From the NCBI RefSeq assembly GCF_900141905.1, contig NZ_FQZF01000005.1:1-64000 (forward strand): a DNA stretch of 64,000 nt, given 5' to 3'. The position numbers and the translations under genes were made by a program. The notes beneath the pieces are model-generated. The model ran no database searches. It was given only the letters and a program-made list of their open reading frames with translations, and was not told the origin of the DNA. This DNA is from Muricoccus roseus. Its GTDB lineage: Bacteria; Pseudomonadota; Alphaproteobacteria; Acetobacterales; Acetobacteraceae. Shown one piece after another: positions 17,225-27,345 of the stretch (position 1 is the stretch's first letter; the number at the start of each line of letters is the position of its first letter).

Positions 17225-18145
17225 TCAGCCCGCGCGGTTGCCGTCGTCGCGGTTGTTCTGGACCATCGCCTCGAGGCTCTCCGTGTCCACGCCCGCGGTC
17301 GGGCTGGACTGGGCACCCTCGAGCACCGGGCCATCGGCCACCTCGGCGCCGCCGAGCGTCTCCGGGATCGCGCCGGCACCGGGGAGGACGTCCTCCTCCG
17401 GCAGGGCGTCCACCGGGAGATCGGCCTGCGCGCCGACATCCATGCCGGAGGCGGAGAGCTCGGCGGAGATGCCGTCGAACACGGCCGCGGCCATCATGTC
17501 GCAATACAGGTTGATCGCGCGGATCGCGTCGTCATTGCCCGGGATCGGGAAGGCGACGCCCGAGGGATCGGCGTTGGAGTCGCAGACGGCGACGACGGGG
17601 ATGCCGAGCTTGTTGGCCTCCTCGATCGCCAGCTTCTCCTTGATCGTGTCGATCACGAAGATGATGTCCGGCAGGCCGCCCATCTCGCGGATGCCGCCGA
17701 GGGCGCGGTCGAGCTTCTCCTTCTCGCGCGTCAGCATCAGGACTTCCTTCTTGGTGAGGCCCTGGGTGTTGCCGGCGAGCTGCTCGTCCATCTGCTTCAG
17801 GCGCTTGATGGAGCCGGTGATGGTCTTCCAGTTAGTCAGCATGCCGCCGAGCCAGCGGTGGTTGACGTAGTACTGGCCGCAACGGGTCGCGGCCTCGGCC
17901 ACGTAGTCCGCCGCCGCCTTCTTGGTGCCCACGAAGAGCACGCGGCCGCCGCCGGCCACGATGTCACGGACGGCGCGCAGCGCGCGGTCCATCAGGGGCA
18001 CAGTCTGCTGCAGGTCCAGGATGTGCACCTGGTTGCGCACGCCGAAGATATACGGCGCCATCTTCGGGTTCCAACGGCGCGTGTGGTGGCCGAAGTGAAC
18101 GCCGGCCTCGAGCAGGCCGCGCAGGGTAACGTCGGGCATCGCCAT
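17225..18145 (-). CDS. rpsB: 30S ribosomal protein S2
   Basis: A 306-residue ribosomal protein S2. The family start [20 protein letters not shown] and signatures such as [15 protein letters not shown] and [19 protein letters not shown] are intact. After residue 225 an acidic, Ala/Pro/Gly-rich tail of about 80 residues follows; such tails occur in alphaproteobacterial S2 proteins but are absent from the 241-residue E. coli protein. A short stem (CCGGGT/ACCCGG at 17192-17207) lies in the rpsB-tsf spacer. The 240-bp region upstream holds no gene and should contain the promoter and leader, but no confident promoter was read there. Confidence 0.97.
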   Translation of the reverse strand: MAMPDVTLRGLLEAGVHFGHHTRRWNPKMAPYIFGVRNQVHILDLQQTVPLMDRALRAVRDIVAGGGRVLFVGTKKAAADYVAEAATRCGQYYVNHRWLGGMLTNWKTITGSIKRLKQMDEQLAGNTQGLTKKEVLMLTREKEKLDRALGGIREMGGLPDIIFVIDTIKEKLAIEEANKLGIPVVAVCDSNADPSGVAFPIPGNDDAIRAINLYCDMMAAAVFDGISAELSASGMDVGAQADLPVDALPEEDVLPGAGAIPETLGGAEVADGPVLEGAQSSPTAGVDTESLEAMVQNNRDDGNRAG

Positions 18146-18386
18146 GGTGGCGGGTCCTCTCTTCCGATTGATCCGGTTGGGCCTCCGCGGTGCTGAACGC
18201 CCCCGGCCTTCCCCAAGGGAAATGCCGTTGGGCGACCGGACCCTGCCGCTTATCTCGGAAGGGCGCGCCGCGTGCGGATTTGCCGGGCGCGGGAAAGCCC
18301 CGCGTCCGGCGCGCGCGATATGGCATGCCCCGCCGCCGCGGGCAAGGGTGCGCCGCTCCCGACGCCTCCCCGGCTACCCTCCCCGC

Positions 18387-18941
18387 CTAGGCGAAGGCGG
18401 CCTCCAGCTTGGCCAACGCCCCCGCCTCCGCCTCCGAGGTCCCGCGCAACAGGCCGAGCAGGCCGCCCGCCGCCTCGGCCACCTGGCGGGCGCGGCTCAT
18501 CACCCTCGGGTGCAAGGCAGCGCGTGCCTCCGGGTCGAGAGCGTGGACATAGGCCGCCCATGCCGCCAACAGCCCCGGCGGAGGCGCGCTGCCCAGCCAG
18601 CGCGAGAGGAGTTGCGCGCCCGGACCGTCGTGGCCCAGCCCCGCATCGGCGGCGGCCGACAGGATGGCCGCCCGCTCCTTCTCCCCCATCACGCCATCCG
18701 CCCAGGCGACCACGACCAGCGGCACGATTGAGAGGGCGGCCAGGGTGCCGCTTCCGATCCCCAGCGCGACGAGCCGGTCCAGCAGCGCCTCGTCATGCAG
18801 GCCGGACGCCTCGGCCAGCTTCTCCTTCTCCGGCCGGTCCCGGTCGGCCGCGTGCAGGCGGCGGATCAGCTCGTCATTGTGGCGCGCGAAGAAGGCCTCC
18901 TCCAGGGCGCGCCGGCGTTCATCGAGGAAGTCCCTGCTCAT
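18387..18941 (-). CDS. TerB-like (tellurite-resistance-type) domain protein
   Basis: A 184-residue protein starting at ATG 18941, chosen because GGGAGAG lies five bases upstream; the longer open frame has no good start. The N-terminal 50 residues are highly charged. A hydrophobic helix (about 65-80) is followed by AWADGVMGEKERAAIL (80-95), a sequence pattern like the metal-binding helix of TerB-type domains. The rest is helical and Ala-rich. The function is not known. It lies upstream of rpsB on the same strand and is divergent from the nitroreductase gene. The TerB assignment rests on one motif and helical content only. Confidence 0.6.
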   Translation of the reverse strand: MSRDFLDERRRALEEAFFARHNDELIRRLHAADRDRPEKEKLAEASGLHDEALLDRLVALGIGSGTLAALSIVPLVVVAWADGVMGEKERAAILSAAADAGLGHDGPGAQLLSRWLGSAPPPGLLAAWAAYVHALDPEARAALHPRVMSRARQVAEAAGGLLGLLRGTSEAEAGALAKLEAAFA

Positions 18942-19105
18942 CGCGTCTCTCCCTGACAGCGTCGGGGGCCCGATTCGGCCCCGGAAGCAAAGATGGCGCG
19001 GCACCGGCTTGCCGCCAACGAGGGTGCCTGAACGAGCGCACCTGGGCGGGTGGGGGGAAGGATGGCAGTCTCCGCACCCTTCCCGCCAAGAGCAGCCGAT
19101 CCGAG

Positions 19106-19918
19106 ATGACAAACCCGCCCTCCCCTGCCGCGGCGCGCTACGGCGTGCCGCTTCCGCCCGGCCCGAGCAGCCCGGTGCTGGAGAGCCTGCTCACGCATCG
19201 CTCGGTCCGGGCCTTCCTCGACCGGCCGCTCGACCCCGGCACGCTGGAAAGGCTGGTCGCCGCCGCCTCCTCCGCCCCCACCTCCTCCAACCTCCAGGCC
19301 TGGAGCGTCGTGGCGGTGGAGGCCCCCGAGCGCCGGGCACGCCTCTCCGTGCTGGCGGGGAACCAGGGCTTCGTCCGGCGCGCGCCACTCTTTCTCTGCT
19401 GGATCGCGGATCTGTCGCGGCTCGAGCGCCTCGGCCAGGCCCGTGGCCAACCCCTGGAGGGGCTCACTTATCTCGAAGCCTTCATGGTCGCGCTGGTGGA
19501 TGCCGCCATCGCTGCGCAGAACGCGCTGGTGGCTGCCGAATCGCTCGGCCTCGGCACCGTCTATGTGGGCGCCTTGCGGAACCGCCCACGCGAGGTCGCG
19601 GAGGAACTGAACCTGCCGCCCAACGCCTTCGCCGCCTTCGGCCTGGCCGTGGGCTGGCCGGACCCGGCCGTGCCCAACGCGGTGAAGCCCCGCCTTCCGC
19701 AATCCCTAGTCCTGCACCGCGAGACCTATGCTCTGCGCGACGAGGAGTCGGAGATCGCCCACTATGACGAGCGCCTGGCTGATTTTTCCGCCGCGCAGGG
19801 CATGGGCCGCACCGACTGGTCCGGCCGCATGCTCAAGCGGGTGGCCGATGCGGCCGCGCTGCATGGGCGCGACACCATGAAGGCCACCCTGCGGGCGCTG
19901 GGTTTCGGGCTGAAATAA
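19106..19918 (+). CDS. NfsA-like NADPH-dependent nitroreductase/FMN oxidoreductase
   Basis: A 270-residue flavoprotein of the nitroreductase fold. The start ATG 19106 is taken because the conserved body begins soon after. LLTHRSVRAFLDRPL and AASSAPTSSNLQAWSVV form the FMN-binding N-terminus. ALVDAAIAAQNALVAAESLGLGTVYVGALRN is the dimer-interface helix region typical of NfsA/Frp-type enzymes, and a 60-residue C-terminal extension follows. Such enzymes reduce nitroaromatics, quinones or flavins with NADPH; the substrate here cannot be told. It is the only plus-strand gene between 1 and 27 kb. Confidence 0.88.
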   Translation: MTNPPSPAAARYGVPLPPGPSSPVLESLLTHRSVRAFLDRPLDPGTLERLVAAASSAPTSSNLQAWSVVAVEAPERRARLSVLAGNQGFVRRAPLFLCWIADLSRLERLGQARGQPLEGLTYLEAFMVALVDAAIAAQNALVAAESLGLGTVYVGALRNRPREVAEELNLPPNAFAAFGLAVGWPDPAVPNAVKPRLPQSLVLHRETYALRDEESEIAHYDERLADFSAAQGMGRTDWSGRMLKRVADAAALHGRDTMKATLRALGFGLK

Positions 19919-19929
19919 CGGGGCGACGC

Positions 19930-19953
19930 AGGCGGCCTCCGTTCAGGCCGCCT
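19930..19953. terminator. bidirectional hairpin between nitroreductase and dnaE 3' ends
   Basis: A perfect nine-pair stem AGGCGGCCT / AGGCCGCCT with a six-base loop lies between the two convergent genes and includes the dnaE stop codon in its right arm. It has no T tract on either side. Its position between converging transcripts supports a terminator role. Confidence 0.45.
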
Positions 19954-22900
19954 CCACCGCCTCCACTCCCGGAATGACCTTCAGCGCCTGGGCCAGGCGG
20001 GGCGAGACGTTCCAGCGGCCGGGCAGGGTCAGCTCCACCTCCTGCCCCGGGCCGGTGCGGGGGATGATGATGACCTCTCCCTTCCCCCTGCCCTCGCGCT
20101 GGAGCAGGTTCCGCAGCGGCTCCAGCGCCTCCATCGCCGCGATCTCGATGCGCAGCCCCTGGCCGACGGATTGCGCGGCCCTCTCCAGCGGCTCGCAATC
20201 CAGCGCGGTGAGGCGCACCGCCTCGCCATCGACGCGCACCTCCGAGGTGAACATCACCGCATTGCCCTCGGCCAGCATCTCCCGGCACTTGCCCAGGATT
20301 TCCGAGAAGCAGGTTACCTCCGTGCTGCCACTGGCATCCGAGATCCGGACCCAGGCCATGCGGCTGCCGGTCTTGGTGGTGCGCTCCTTGGTCCCGATCA
20401 CCGTGCCCGCCAGCTTCAACCGCCCGGCGCCGCCCTGGGCGCGTTCGGTCATCTTCGCGATCGGGCAGACGCCGAGCTTGGCCAGCACCTCGCGATAGGC
20501 ATCGAGCGGATGGGCCGAGAGGTGGAACCCGATCGCCTCCGCTTCCTGCGACAGACGGTCGAGCTGCGGCCAGTCCGGCATGTCGCGCAGGCGCAAGGGC
20601 GGCGTATCCGTCGCCGCGCCGGGCATGCCGAACAGGCCGATCTGCGCGCTGCTCCGGTCCTCCGCCGCTGCCTGGGCGCGGCGCAGGATTTGCTCCGCGC
20701 CCTCGGTCACGCGCGCCCGGTTCTTGTCGAGGGATTCGAAGGCGCCGGCGCGGGCCAGGTTTTCCAGCTGCATCTTATTCAGCAGCTTGGGGTCCACGCG
20801 GTCCGCGAAATCGGTGAGGGACTTGAAGGGTCCGCCCTCCTTCCGCGCGCGCACGAGGTCCTGCATGGCCCCCAGCCCCACGCGCTTCACCGCGGCAAGG
20901 GCGAAGCGGATGGCCTTCTTCCCGTCCTCCTGCACCTCCACCGCGAACTCGGCCTCGCTCCGGTTCACATCCGGCGGCAGGACCTTGATGCCCAGCCGCG
21001 ACGCTTCCGACAGGTGGGAGGCCAGCTTGTCGGTGTTCGTCATATCCAGCGACATGATGGCCGCCAGGAATTCCACCGGATGGTTCGCCTTGAGCCAGGC
21101 CGTCTGGTAGGAGACGAGCGCATAGGCGGCGGCATGCGACTTGTTGAAGCCGTATTCCGCGAAGCGCTCCATCAGGTCGAAGATCTCACCCGCCTTGTCC
21201 TCGGGAATGTCGTTCTTCACCGCCCCTTCGGTGAAGATCTTGCGCTGCGCCTCCATCTCCGAGCGGATCTTCTTGCCCATGGCGCGGCGCAGCAGGTCGG
21301 CGCCGCCGAGCGAGTAGCCCGCCAGCTCCTGGCTGATCTGCATCACCTGCTCCTGATAGACGAGGATCCCGTAGGTCTCCTCCACCAGGCTCCGCATCGC
21401 GGGGTGCACGGGCTCCCAGGCCTGGCCGTGCTTGCGGGCGCAATAGGCCGGGATGTTCGCCATCGGGCCCGGCCGGTAAAGCGACACCGCCGCGATCAGG
21501 TCCTCGAAACGGTCCGGCCGCATCATGCGGAGAACGTCCCGCATGCCCTGGCTTTCGAACTGGAACACGCCGGCCGCGTCGCCCTTCGCGAGCATCTGGT
21601 AGGTGGGCGCGTCGTCCAGCGGGATCGTCGTGATGTCGATCTGCACGCCCTGGCCGGCGAGGATGTCCAGCGCGCGCTGGATCACCGTCAGCGTCTTCAG
21701 CCCGAGGAAGTCGAACTTCACCAGCGACGCGCTCTCGACATACTTCATCGAGTATTGCGTCACGAGCATGTCGCTGCGCGGATCGCGATAGAGCGGCACG
21801 ATCTCGATCAGCGGCTTCCGCCCGATCACCACGCCCGCGGCATGGGTGGAGGCGTTGCGGTACAGGCCTTCCAGCTGGAGCGCCGTCTGCATCAGGCGGT
21901 CGACATTCTCGTCCGTCTCGCGCATCTCGCGCAGGCGCGGCTCGCCGTCGAGCGCTTCCTGGAGCGTGGGCGGCTTGGCGGCGTTGAACGGGATCAGCTC
22001 GGCGATCTTGTTCACCTGGCCGAAGGGCATGCCCATCACGCGCCCGACGTCGCGCACCACCGCCTTGGCCTGCAGGCGGCCGAAGGTGATGATCTGGCCC
22101 ACGCGGTCCGGCCCATATTCGTTGCGGACGTAGTTGATCACCTCCTCGCGCCGGTCCTGGCAGAAGTCGATGTCGAAGTCCGGCATCGAGACGCGCTCGG
22201 GGTTCAGGAAGCGCTCGAAGAGCAGGCCGAAGCGCATCGGGTCGAGGTCGGTGATGGTCAGCGCCCAGGCGGCGACGGAGCCCGCGCCCGAACCGCGGCC
22301 CGGCCCCACGGGAATGCTGTGCGCCTTGGCCCATTGGATGAAGTCGGCCACGATCAGGAAGTAGCCGGAGAAGCCCATCTTCTCGATGATGCCCAGCTCG
22401 AAATCCAGCCGCTCGCGGTAGGCGGGGCGGGCCTCCTCCGGCGTGCCCTGGGCGTCCAGCCGCTGCTCCAGCCCCTTGCGCGCCATGTCCTGGACGATCT
22501 CGGCCTCGGTCAGGCCGGCCTCCACCTTCCGGCTGACCGGCAGCTCGGGCTTCTTCGTCTCGGCCATGACGGCGCATTTGCGCGCGATCGCCTGGGTGTT
22601 GTCGCAGGCCTCCGGCAGATCCTTGAACAGCTCCCGCATCGCGGCGGGCGGCTTGAACCAGTGCTCGGCCGTTAGGCGGCGGCGGTCGGGCTCGGCCAGC
22701 GTGCGGCCTTCGGCGATGCAGAGCAGCGCGTCATGCGCCTCATGGGCCTCGGGCTTGGCGAAGTAGACGTCGTTGGCGGCCACGATAGGCACGGCGGCGG
22801 CATCGGCCAGGGCCAGCAGGCCCGGCTCCACGGCCCGGTCGCGCTCGGTCCCGTGGCGGGTCAGCTCGACCGCCAGATTGTCCCCGAACGCCTCGCGCAG

Positions 22901-23389
22901 CGCGGCCAGCAGCCCCTCGGCCATGGGCCGGCGCCCCTCGGCCAGGAGCCGCCCGAGAGGGCCGAGCGTTCCGCCCGTGAGCAGGAAGATGCCGGATGCA
23001 TGCGCGCGCAGCTGATCCAGGTTGATGGCCGGCTTGCCCGAGGGGTCCTCCCCCAGCCAGCCGAGGGAGGACAGGCGCTGGAGGTTCTCCAGCCCCGGCT
23101 TGTCCATGGCCAGCGCCACCACCGGGTCCGGCGGCAGGCGGGCGGCTTCGGGGCGCTCGGGCTCCTTCGCCCGGGCAAGCCAGAGCTGGCAGCCGATGAT
23201 GGGCTGCACGCCCTCCTTGGTGGCGTATTGGCTGAACTCCAGCGCGCCGAACATGACGGCGGTGTCGGTCAGCGCCAGGGCCGGCATACCGGCCTTCTTC
23301 GCCAGGCCGGGAAGCTTGTCGGCCTTCACAGCCCCTTCGGCGAGGGAATAGGCGGAGTGAACGTGGAGATGGACGAAGCTGCCGGACAT
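19943..23389 (-). CDS. dnaE: DNA polymerase III subunit alpha
   Basis: A 1,148-residue replicative polymerase of the DnaE1 class. The PHP domain opens with FVHLHVHSAYSLAEGAVKAD. The catalytic aspartates lie in MPDFDIDFCQDRREEVI near residue 400, preceded by VGPGRGSGAGSVAAWAL. The helix-hairpin-helix and OB-fold region is at the C-terminus (KLAGTVIGTKERTTKTGSRM). The length matches the family. It lies downstream of lolD behind a strong hairpin, and TATATA occurs about 12-18 bases before its ATG, too close to be a normal promoter for a leadered mRNA. Confidence 0.97.
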   Translation of the reverse strand: MSGSFVHLHVHSAYSLAEGAVKADKLPGLAKKAGMPALALTDTAVMFGALEFSQYATKEGVQPIIGCQLWLARAKEPERPEAARLPPDPVVALAMDKPGLENLQRLSSLGWLGEDPSGKPAINLDQLRAHASGIFLLTGGTLGPLGRLLAEGRRPMAEGLLAALREAFGDNLAVELTRHGTERDRAVEPGLLALADAAAVPIVAANDVYFAKPEAHEAHDALLCIAEGRTLAEPDRRRLTAEHWFKPPAAMRELFKDLPEACDNTQAIARKCAVMAETKKPELPVSRKVEAGLTEAEIVQDMARKGLEQRLDAQGTPEEARPAYRERLDFELGIIEKMGFSGYFLIVADFIQWAKAHSIPVGPGRGSGAGSVAAWALTITDLDPMRFGLLFERFLNPERVSMPDFDIDFCQDRREEVINYVRNEYGPDRVGQIITFGRLQAKAVVRDVGRVMGMPFGQVNKIAELIPFNAAKPPTLQEALDGEPRLREMRETDENVDRLMQTALQLEGLYRNASTHAAGVVIGRKPLIEIVPLYRDPRSDMLVTQYSMKYVESASLVKFDFLGLKTLTVIQRALDILAGQGVQIDITTIPLDDAPTYQMLAKGDAAGVFQFESQGMRDVLRMMRPDRFEDLIAAVSLYRPGPMANIPAYCARKHGQAWEPVHPAMRSLVEETYGILVYQEQVMQISQELAGYSLGGADLLRRAMGKKIRSEMEAQRKIFTEGAVKNDIPEDKAGEIFDLMERFAEYGFNKSHAAAYALVSYQTAWLKANHPVEFLAAIMSLDMTNTDKLASHLSEASRLGIKVLPPDVNRSEAEFAVEVQEDGKKAIRFALAAVKRVGLGAMQDLVRARKEGGPFKSLTDFADRVDPKLLNKMQLENLARAGAFESLDKNRARVTEGAEQILRRAQAAAEDRSSAQIGLFGMPGAATDTPPLRLRDMPDWPQLDRLSQEAEAIGFHLSAHPLDAYREVLAKLGVCPIAKMTERAQGGAGRLKLAGTVIGTKERTTKTGSRMAWVRISDASGSTEVTCFSEILGKCREMLAEGNAVMFTSEVRVDGEAVRLTALDCEPLERAAQSVGQGLRIEIAAMEALEPLRNLLQREGRGKGEVIIIPRTGPGQEVELTLPGRWNVSPRLAQALKVIPGVEAVEAA

Positions 23390-23416
23390 GCCCTGCTTAT
23401 ATAGGCACCTTGCCCC

Positions 23417-23446
23417 GCCGCCGCAGGGGATTCGCCCTGCGGCGGC
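23417..23446 (-). terminator. 12-pair hairpin between lolD and dnaE
   Basis: A perfect twelve-pair stem GCCGCCGCAGGG / CCCTGCGGCGGC with loop CGAATC on the minus strand, 19 bases after the lolD stop. There is no T tract. It probably limits read-through from proS-lolC-lolD into dnaE or protects the upstream mRNA end. Confidence 0.5.
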
Positions 23447-23465
23447 CGAAGCGCCGGGGCTGTGG

Positions 23466-24138
<673 letters not shown>

Positions 24139-24146
<8 letters not shown>

Positions 24147-25392
24147 TGCGAAGCCCCTCCACCGGGTCCAGCCGCGCGGCGCGCCAGGACGGATAGATGG
24201 TCGCCAGCAGCGAGAGGCCGAGCCCCATCCCGACCACCTGCGCCACCTCCATCGGGTCCACCACCGCCGGCAGCTTGGTGAGGAAGTAGATCTCCGCGTT
24301 GAACAGCTCCGTCCCGGTCAGGGACTGGAGGAACTGCCGGATGTTCTCGATGTTCAGGCAGAAAACGAGGCCGATCGCGAAGCCGATCAGCGTGCCCGCC
24401 ACCCCGATCGAGGCGCCGGCCAGCAGGAAGATCCGCAGGATGGCCCCGCGCGTGGCGCCCACCGTGCGCAGCACCGCGATGTCCCGCCCCTTGTCCTTCA
24501 CCAGCATGATGAGGGACGAGATGATGTTGAAGGCGGCGACGATGATGATGAGGGTCAGGATGAGGAACATGACGTTCCTCTCCACCTGCACGGCGGCGAA
24601 GAAGGAGGAGTTGGAGGCCTGCCAGTCCAGCACCCGCACGGGGCGGCCGCGCATGGCCTGGAAGATCTCACGCGTCGCCAGGTTCACGCGGTCCGGGCTC
24701 TGGACGAAGACCTCCACCTGCGTCGCCGTGTCGCGGTGCTGGAAATAAAGCTGCGCCGCCTCGAAGGGCAGGAAGACATAGCCGGAATCATATTCCTGCA
24801 TCCCGGCCTCGAACATCGCGACGACCTCATAGGCCTTCAGCCGCGGCACGGTGCCCACCACCGTCGCCCGGCCCTGGGGGGAGACAAGGGTGATCTTGTC
24901 CCCGACCCGCAGCCCCAGGCGGCGCGCGAGCCGCGTGCCGATGACGATGCTGTCCTCCTTCCCGAATTCGGAAAGGTCGCCGGCCCGGATGTTGTTCGCG
25001 ATCAGCGGGCGCGCCCGCAGGTCCTCCGGGCGGATGCCGCGCGCCAAGCCGCCCGTGGCGCCCCCACCCTCGCTGGTGAAGAGGACCTGCCCCTCCACGA
25101 TCGGCGTGGCGGAGGTGATACCCGGAAGCTGGCGGATGCGGGCGGCGATGTCGTCGAAGTCGCGCAGCCCGCCGTTATCGGCGGCATAGACGCCGAGATG
25201 CCCGTTCAGTCCGAGGATGCGGCCCAGCAGCTCCTGCCGGAAGCCGTTCATCACGGACATGACGATGATGAGCGTCGCCACGCCGAGGGCGATGCCCACC
25301 AGCGAGAAGATGGCGATGACCGAGACGAAGCGCTCGCCCTTGCGGGCGCGCAGATACCGGAAGGCGACGGCGCGCTCGAAGGGCGAGAACAT
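24139..25392 (-). CDS. lolC: lipoprotein-releasing ABC transporter permease (LolC/LolE family)
   Basis: A 417-residue MacB-type permease. The N-terminal helix [28 protein letters not shown] is followed by a roughly 200-residue periplasmic domain. Three more membrane segments follow ([21 protein letters not shown], a helix with [16 protein letters not shown], and the C-terminal one). The cytoplasmic coupling region contains [18 protein letters not shown]. Only one permease gene is seen, so a homodimer or a LolE partner elsewhere is possible. Its start shares one base with the proS stop. Confidence 0.92.
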
Positions 25393-26708
25393 CAGGCGAT
25401 GCTGGCCTTGATCTTCGCCACCGCCTCCTCGAGCGGCAGCTCCAGCCGCTCGCCGGTCGCGCGGCGCTTCAGCTCCACGATGCCCTTGGCCGCTCCGCGC
25501 GGCCCGATGATGGCCTGCCAGGGATAGCCGATCAGATCCGCATCGGCGAACTTCGCGCCGGCGCGCTCGCCGCGGTCGTCATACACCGCCTCGCCGGGCA
25601 GGGCGGCGTAGAGCTGCTCGCAGAGCGCGTCGGCGGCCGCGTCGCCGGGCTTGAGGTTCAGGATGGCGCAGGCGAAGGGCGCCACCGCATCCGGCCAGAT
25701 GATGCCGTTCTCGTCATGCCCGGCCTCGATGATCGCGGCCAGCAAGCGGGAGACGCCGATGCCGTAGGAGCCCATCTCCGGCACCACGGGCGTGCCATCC
25801 GGCCCCGAGACCGTCAGCCCCATGGGCTTCGAGTACTTGGTCCCGAAATAGAAGATATGGCCGACCTCGATGCCGCGCTCCGTCACCTGGGATTCGGCGG
25901 GAATGGCGTCCCAGGCCGCCACGTCATGCTTCTCGTCGGTGGCGGCGTAGCGGCTGGTCCAGAAATCCACCACCGGCGAGGGATCGCCCGTGCCCGTGGG
26001 GTCCTGCGCCAGCACGTCGAAATCCAGCAGGTCCTTGTGGAGATAGACGACGCTCTCGCCCGTCTCCGCCAGGATGATGAACTCGTGGGAGAGGTTGCCG
26101 CCGATCGGGCCCGTATCGGCCTGCATCGGGATGGCCTTCAACCCCATTCGCGCGAAGGTGCGGAGGTAGGCGCGGAACATGCGGCGATAGGATTCCCGCG
26201 CCCCTTCCGCGTCGATATCGAAGGAATAGGCGTCCTTCATCAGGAACTCGCGGCCGCGCATCACGCCGAAGCGGGGGCGGATCTCGTCCCGGAACTTCCA
26301 CTGGATGTGGTAGAGGTTGCGCGGCAGGTCCCGGTAGGACTTCGCATAGGTCTTGAAGATGTCGGTGACCATTTCCTCGTTGGTCGGGCCGAAGAGCATC
26401 TCCCGGTCATGCCGGTCGGTGATGCGGAGCATCTCCTTGCCGTAGTCGTCATACCGGCCGCTCTCCTTCCAGAGCTCGGCGGGCTGGATCGTCGGCATCA
26501 GGATTTCCTGCGCGCCGGCGAGGTCCTGCTCCTGCCGCACGATTTCGGAGACCTTGCGCAGCACGCGCAGCCCGAGTGGCAGCCAGGCATAGATGCCGGC
26601 GCTGGTCTGGCGGATGAGGCCGGCCCGCAGCATCAGGCGGTGCGAGACGATCTGCGCCTCGGCGGGCGTTTCCTTGAGCGTGGGCAGGAAGGCGCGGGAG
26701 AGGCGCAA
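25392..26708 (-). CDS. proS: prolyl-tRNA synthetase (short type without editing insert)
   Basis: A 438-residue class II synthetase. The start is set at TTG 26708, where the conserved [17 protein letters not shown] begins and GGAG lies nine bases upstream; a second TTG 33 bases further out lacks a spaced ribosome binding site. Class II motifs are visible as [36 protein letters not shown] and a C-terminal [19 protein letters not shown]. The large editing (INS) domain found in E. coli ProRS is absent, as is usual in alphaproteobacteria. Clearing of Ala-tRNA-Pro would then need a separate editing protein. Confidence 0.95.
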   Translation of the reverse strand: MRLSRAFLPTLKETPAEAQIVSHRLMLRAGLIRQTSAGIYAWLPLGLRVLRKVSEIVRQEQDLAGAQEILMPTIQPAELWKESGRYDDYGKEMLRITDRHDREMLFGPTNEEMVTDIFKTYAKSYRDLPRNLYHIQWKFRDEIRPRFGVMRGREFLMKDAYSFDIDAEGARESYRRMFRAYLRTFARMGLKAIPMQADTGPIGGNLSHEFIILAETGESVVYLHKDLLDFDVLAQDPTGTGDPSPVVDFWTSRYAATDEKHDVAAWDAIPAESQVTERGIEVGHIFYFGTKYSKPMGLTVSGPDGTPVVPEMGSYGIGVSRLLAAIIEAGHDENGIIWPDAVAPFACAILNLKPGDAAADALCEQLYAALPGEAVYDDRGERAGAKFADADLIGYPWQAIIGPRGAAKGIVELKRRATGERLELPLEEAVAKIKASIA

Positions 26709-26786
26709 GGTGGAAGGCTCCGGGTGGGGTTCGGGGCGCAACCTAGAGCAAGATGCGGGGGGCGCAATCCGCGATGGGATGGCGGC

Positions 26787-26818
26787 AAAAAAGAAGGGCC
26801 GCCCCGAAGGGACGGCCC
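26787..26818 (-). terminator. intrinsic terminator
   Basis: On the minus strand a GGGCCG-TCCC / GGGG-CGGCCC stem (ten positions with one mismatch and a three-base TTC loop, 26796-26818) is followed directly by TTCTTTTTT (26795-26787). This is the clearest rho-independent terminator in the window. It ends the transcript of the small DUF1467 gene before proS, so proS-lolC-lolD needs its own promoter downstream. Confidence 0.85.
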
Positions 26819-27000
26819 GAGTTTAGGGAGGAAACGCCAGTCACACGGCGGAAGAGGAAAAGCCCTCTTCCATGTCCCGATGATGCTGCGCTGCACGCGG
26901 CCAGGGAAGCGTTTCTTCACGCCAAAAGATGAAAAAATGGGCTACCGCCGCAATGAATGCACGACTGTTATGCATTAACCGCCGAAAATAGTGCAGTCGC
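26819..27000. other. AT-richer intergenic stretch, no gene seen
   Basis: About 180 bases without a convincing gene. The part from about 26,915 to 27,010 is clearly poorer in GC than its surroundings. It holds two interleaved inverted repeats: AATGCA (26956-26961) with TGCATT (26971-26976), and CGACTG (26962-26967) with CAGTCG (26994-26999). It could be the 3' untranslated region of the DUF1467 gene or a remnant regulatory site. Confidence 0.4.
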
Positions 27001-27261
27001 CTATTCCGTAGGCATCGCGAAAAAGCCGCTCCGGAAGGACATCCATTCGGAGCCCACGAGCCAGTTGATACCGGCCCAGACCACCAGGCTGACGAAGGTC
27101 GTGAGCAGCAGCACCCGGAGCACCCGCACCTGCCGCGGCGCTCCCCTCCACCCGCCCGCCTCGGCGGCCTCGGGGTCCGGATTGATACCGAGAGGCAGGA
27201 CAGCGAACAGGACCGTCCACCACACCAGGAAGAAGACAACCGTCCCCGCGATCAGGCCCAT
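27001..27261 (-). CDS. DUF1467 family small membrane protein
   Basis: An 86-residue protein with two transmembrane helices: AGTVVFFLVWWTVLFAVLPL at the N-terminus and VLLLTTFVSLVVWAGINWLV towards the end, joined by a polar loop with LGINPDPEAAEAGGW. This is the layout of the alphaproteobacterial DUF1467 family, whose function is unknown. Genes of this family commonly sit between proS and rnj-like genes, as here. It is transcribed away from the small secreted-protein gene and ends at a strong terminator. Confidence 0.85.
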   Translation of the reverse strand: MGLIAGTVVFFLVWWTVLFAVLPLGINPDPEAAEAGGWRGAPRQVRVLRVLLLTTFVSLVVWAGINWLVGSEWMSFRSGFFAMPTE

Positions 27262-27345
27262 CGACTCTCTCCCGCCCTAACCCTGCCGTAATCTCATCGC
27301 GCCCCGGCGCGTTGTGGTCCCACGAATGCTCGAGAGGAGACCGAG

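Noticed and set aside
19106-19918. The longer upstream start giving a 548-residue nitroreductase
   Set aside because: The extra N-terminus is Pro/Arg-rich shadow sequence antisense to the TerB-like gene; the family domain begins near ATG 19106.
26633-26920. A 95-codon frame (MKKRFPGRVQRS...) upstream of proS on the minus strand
   Set aside because: It crosses the clear intrinsic terminator and the proS start, and has no recognisable domain.
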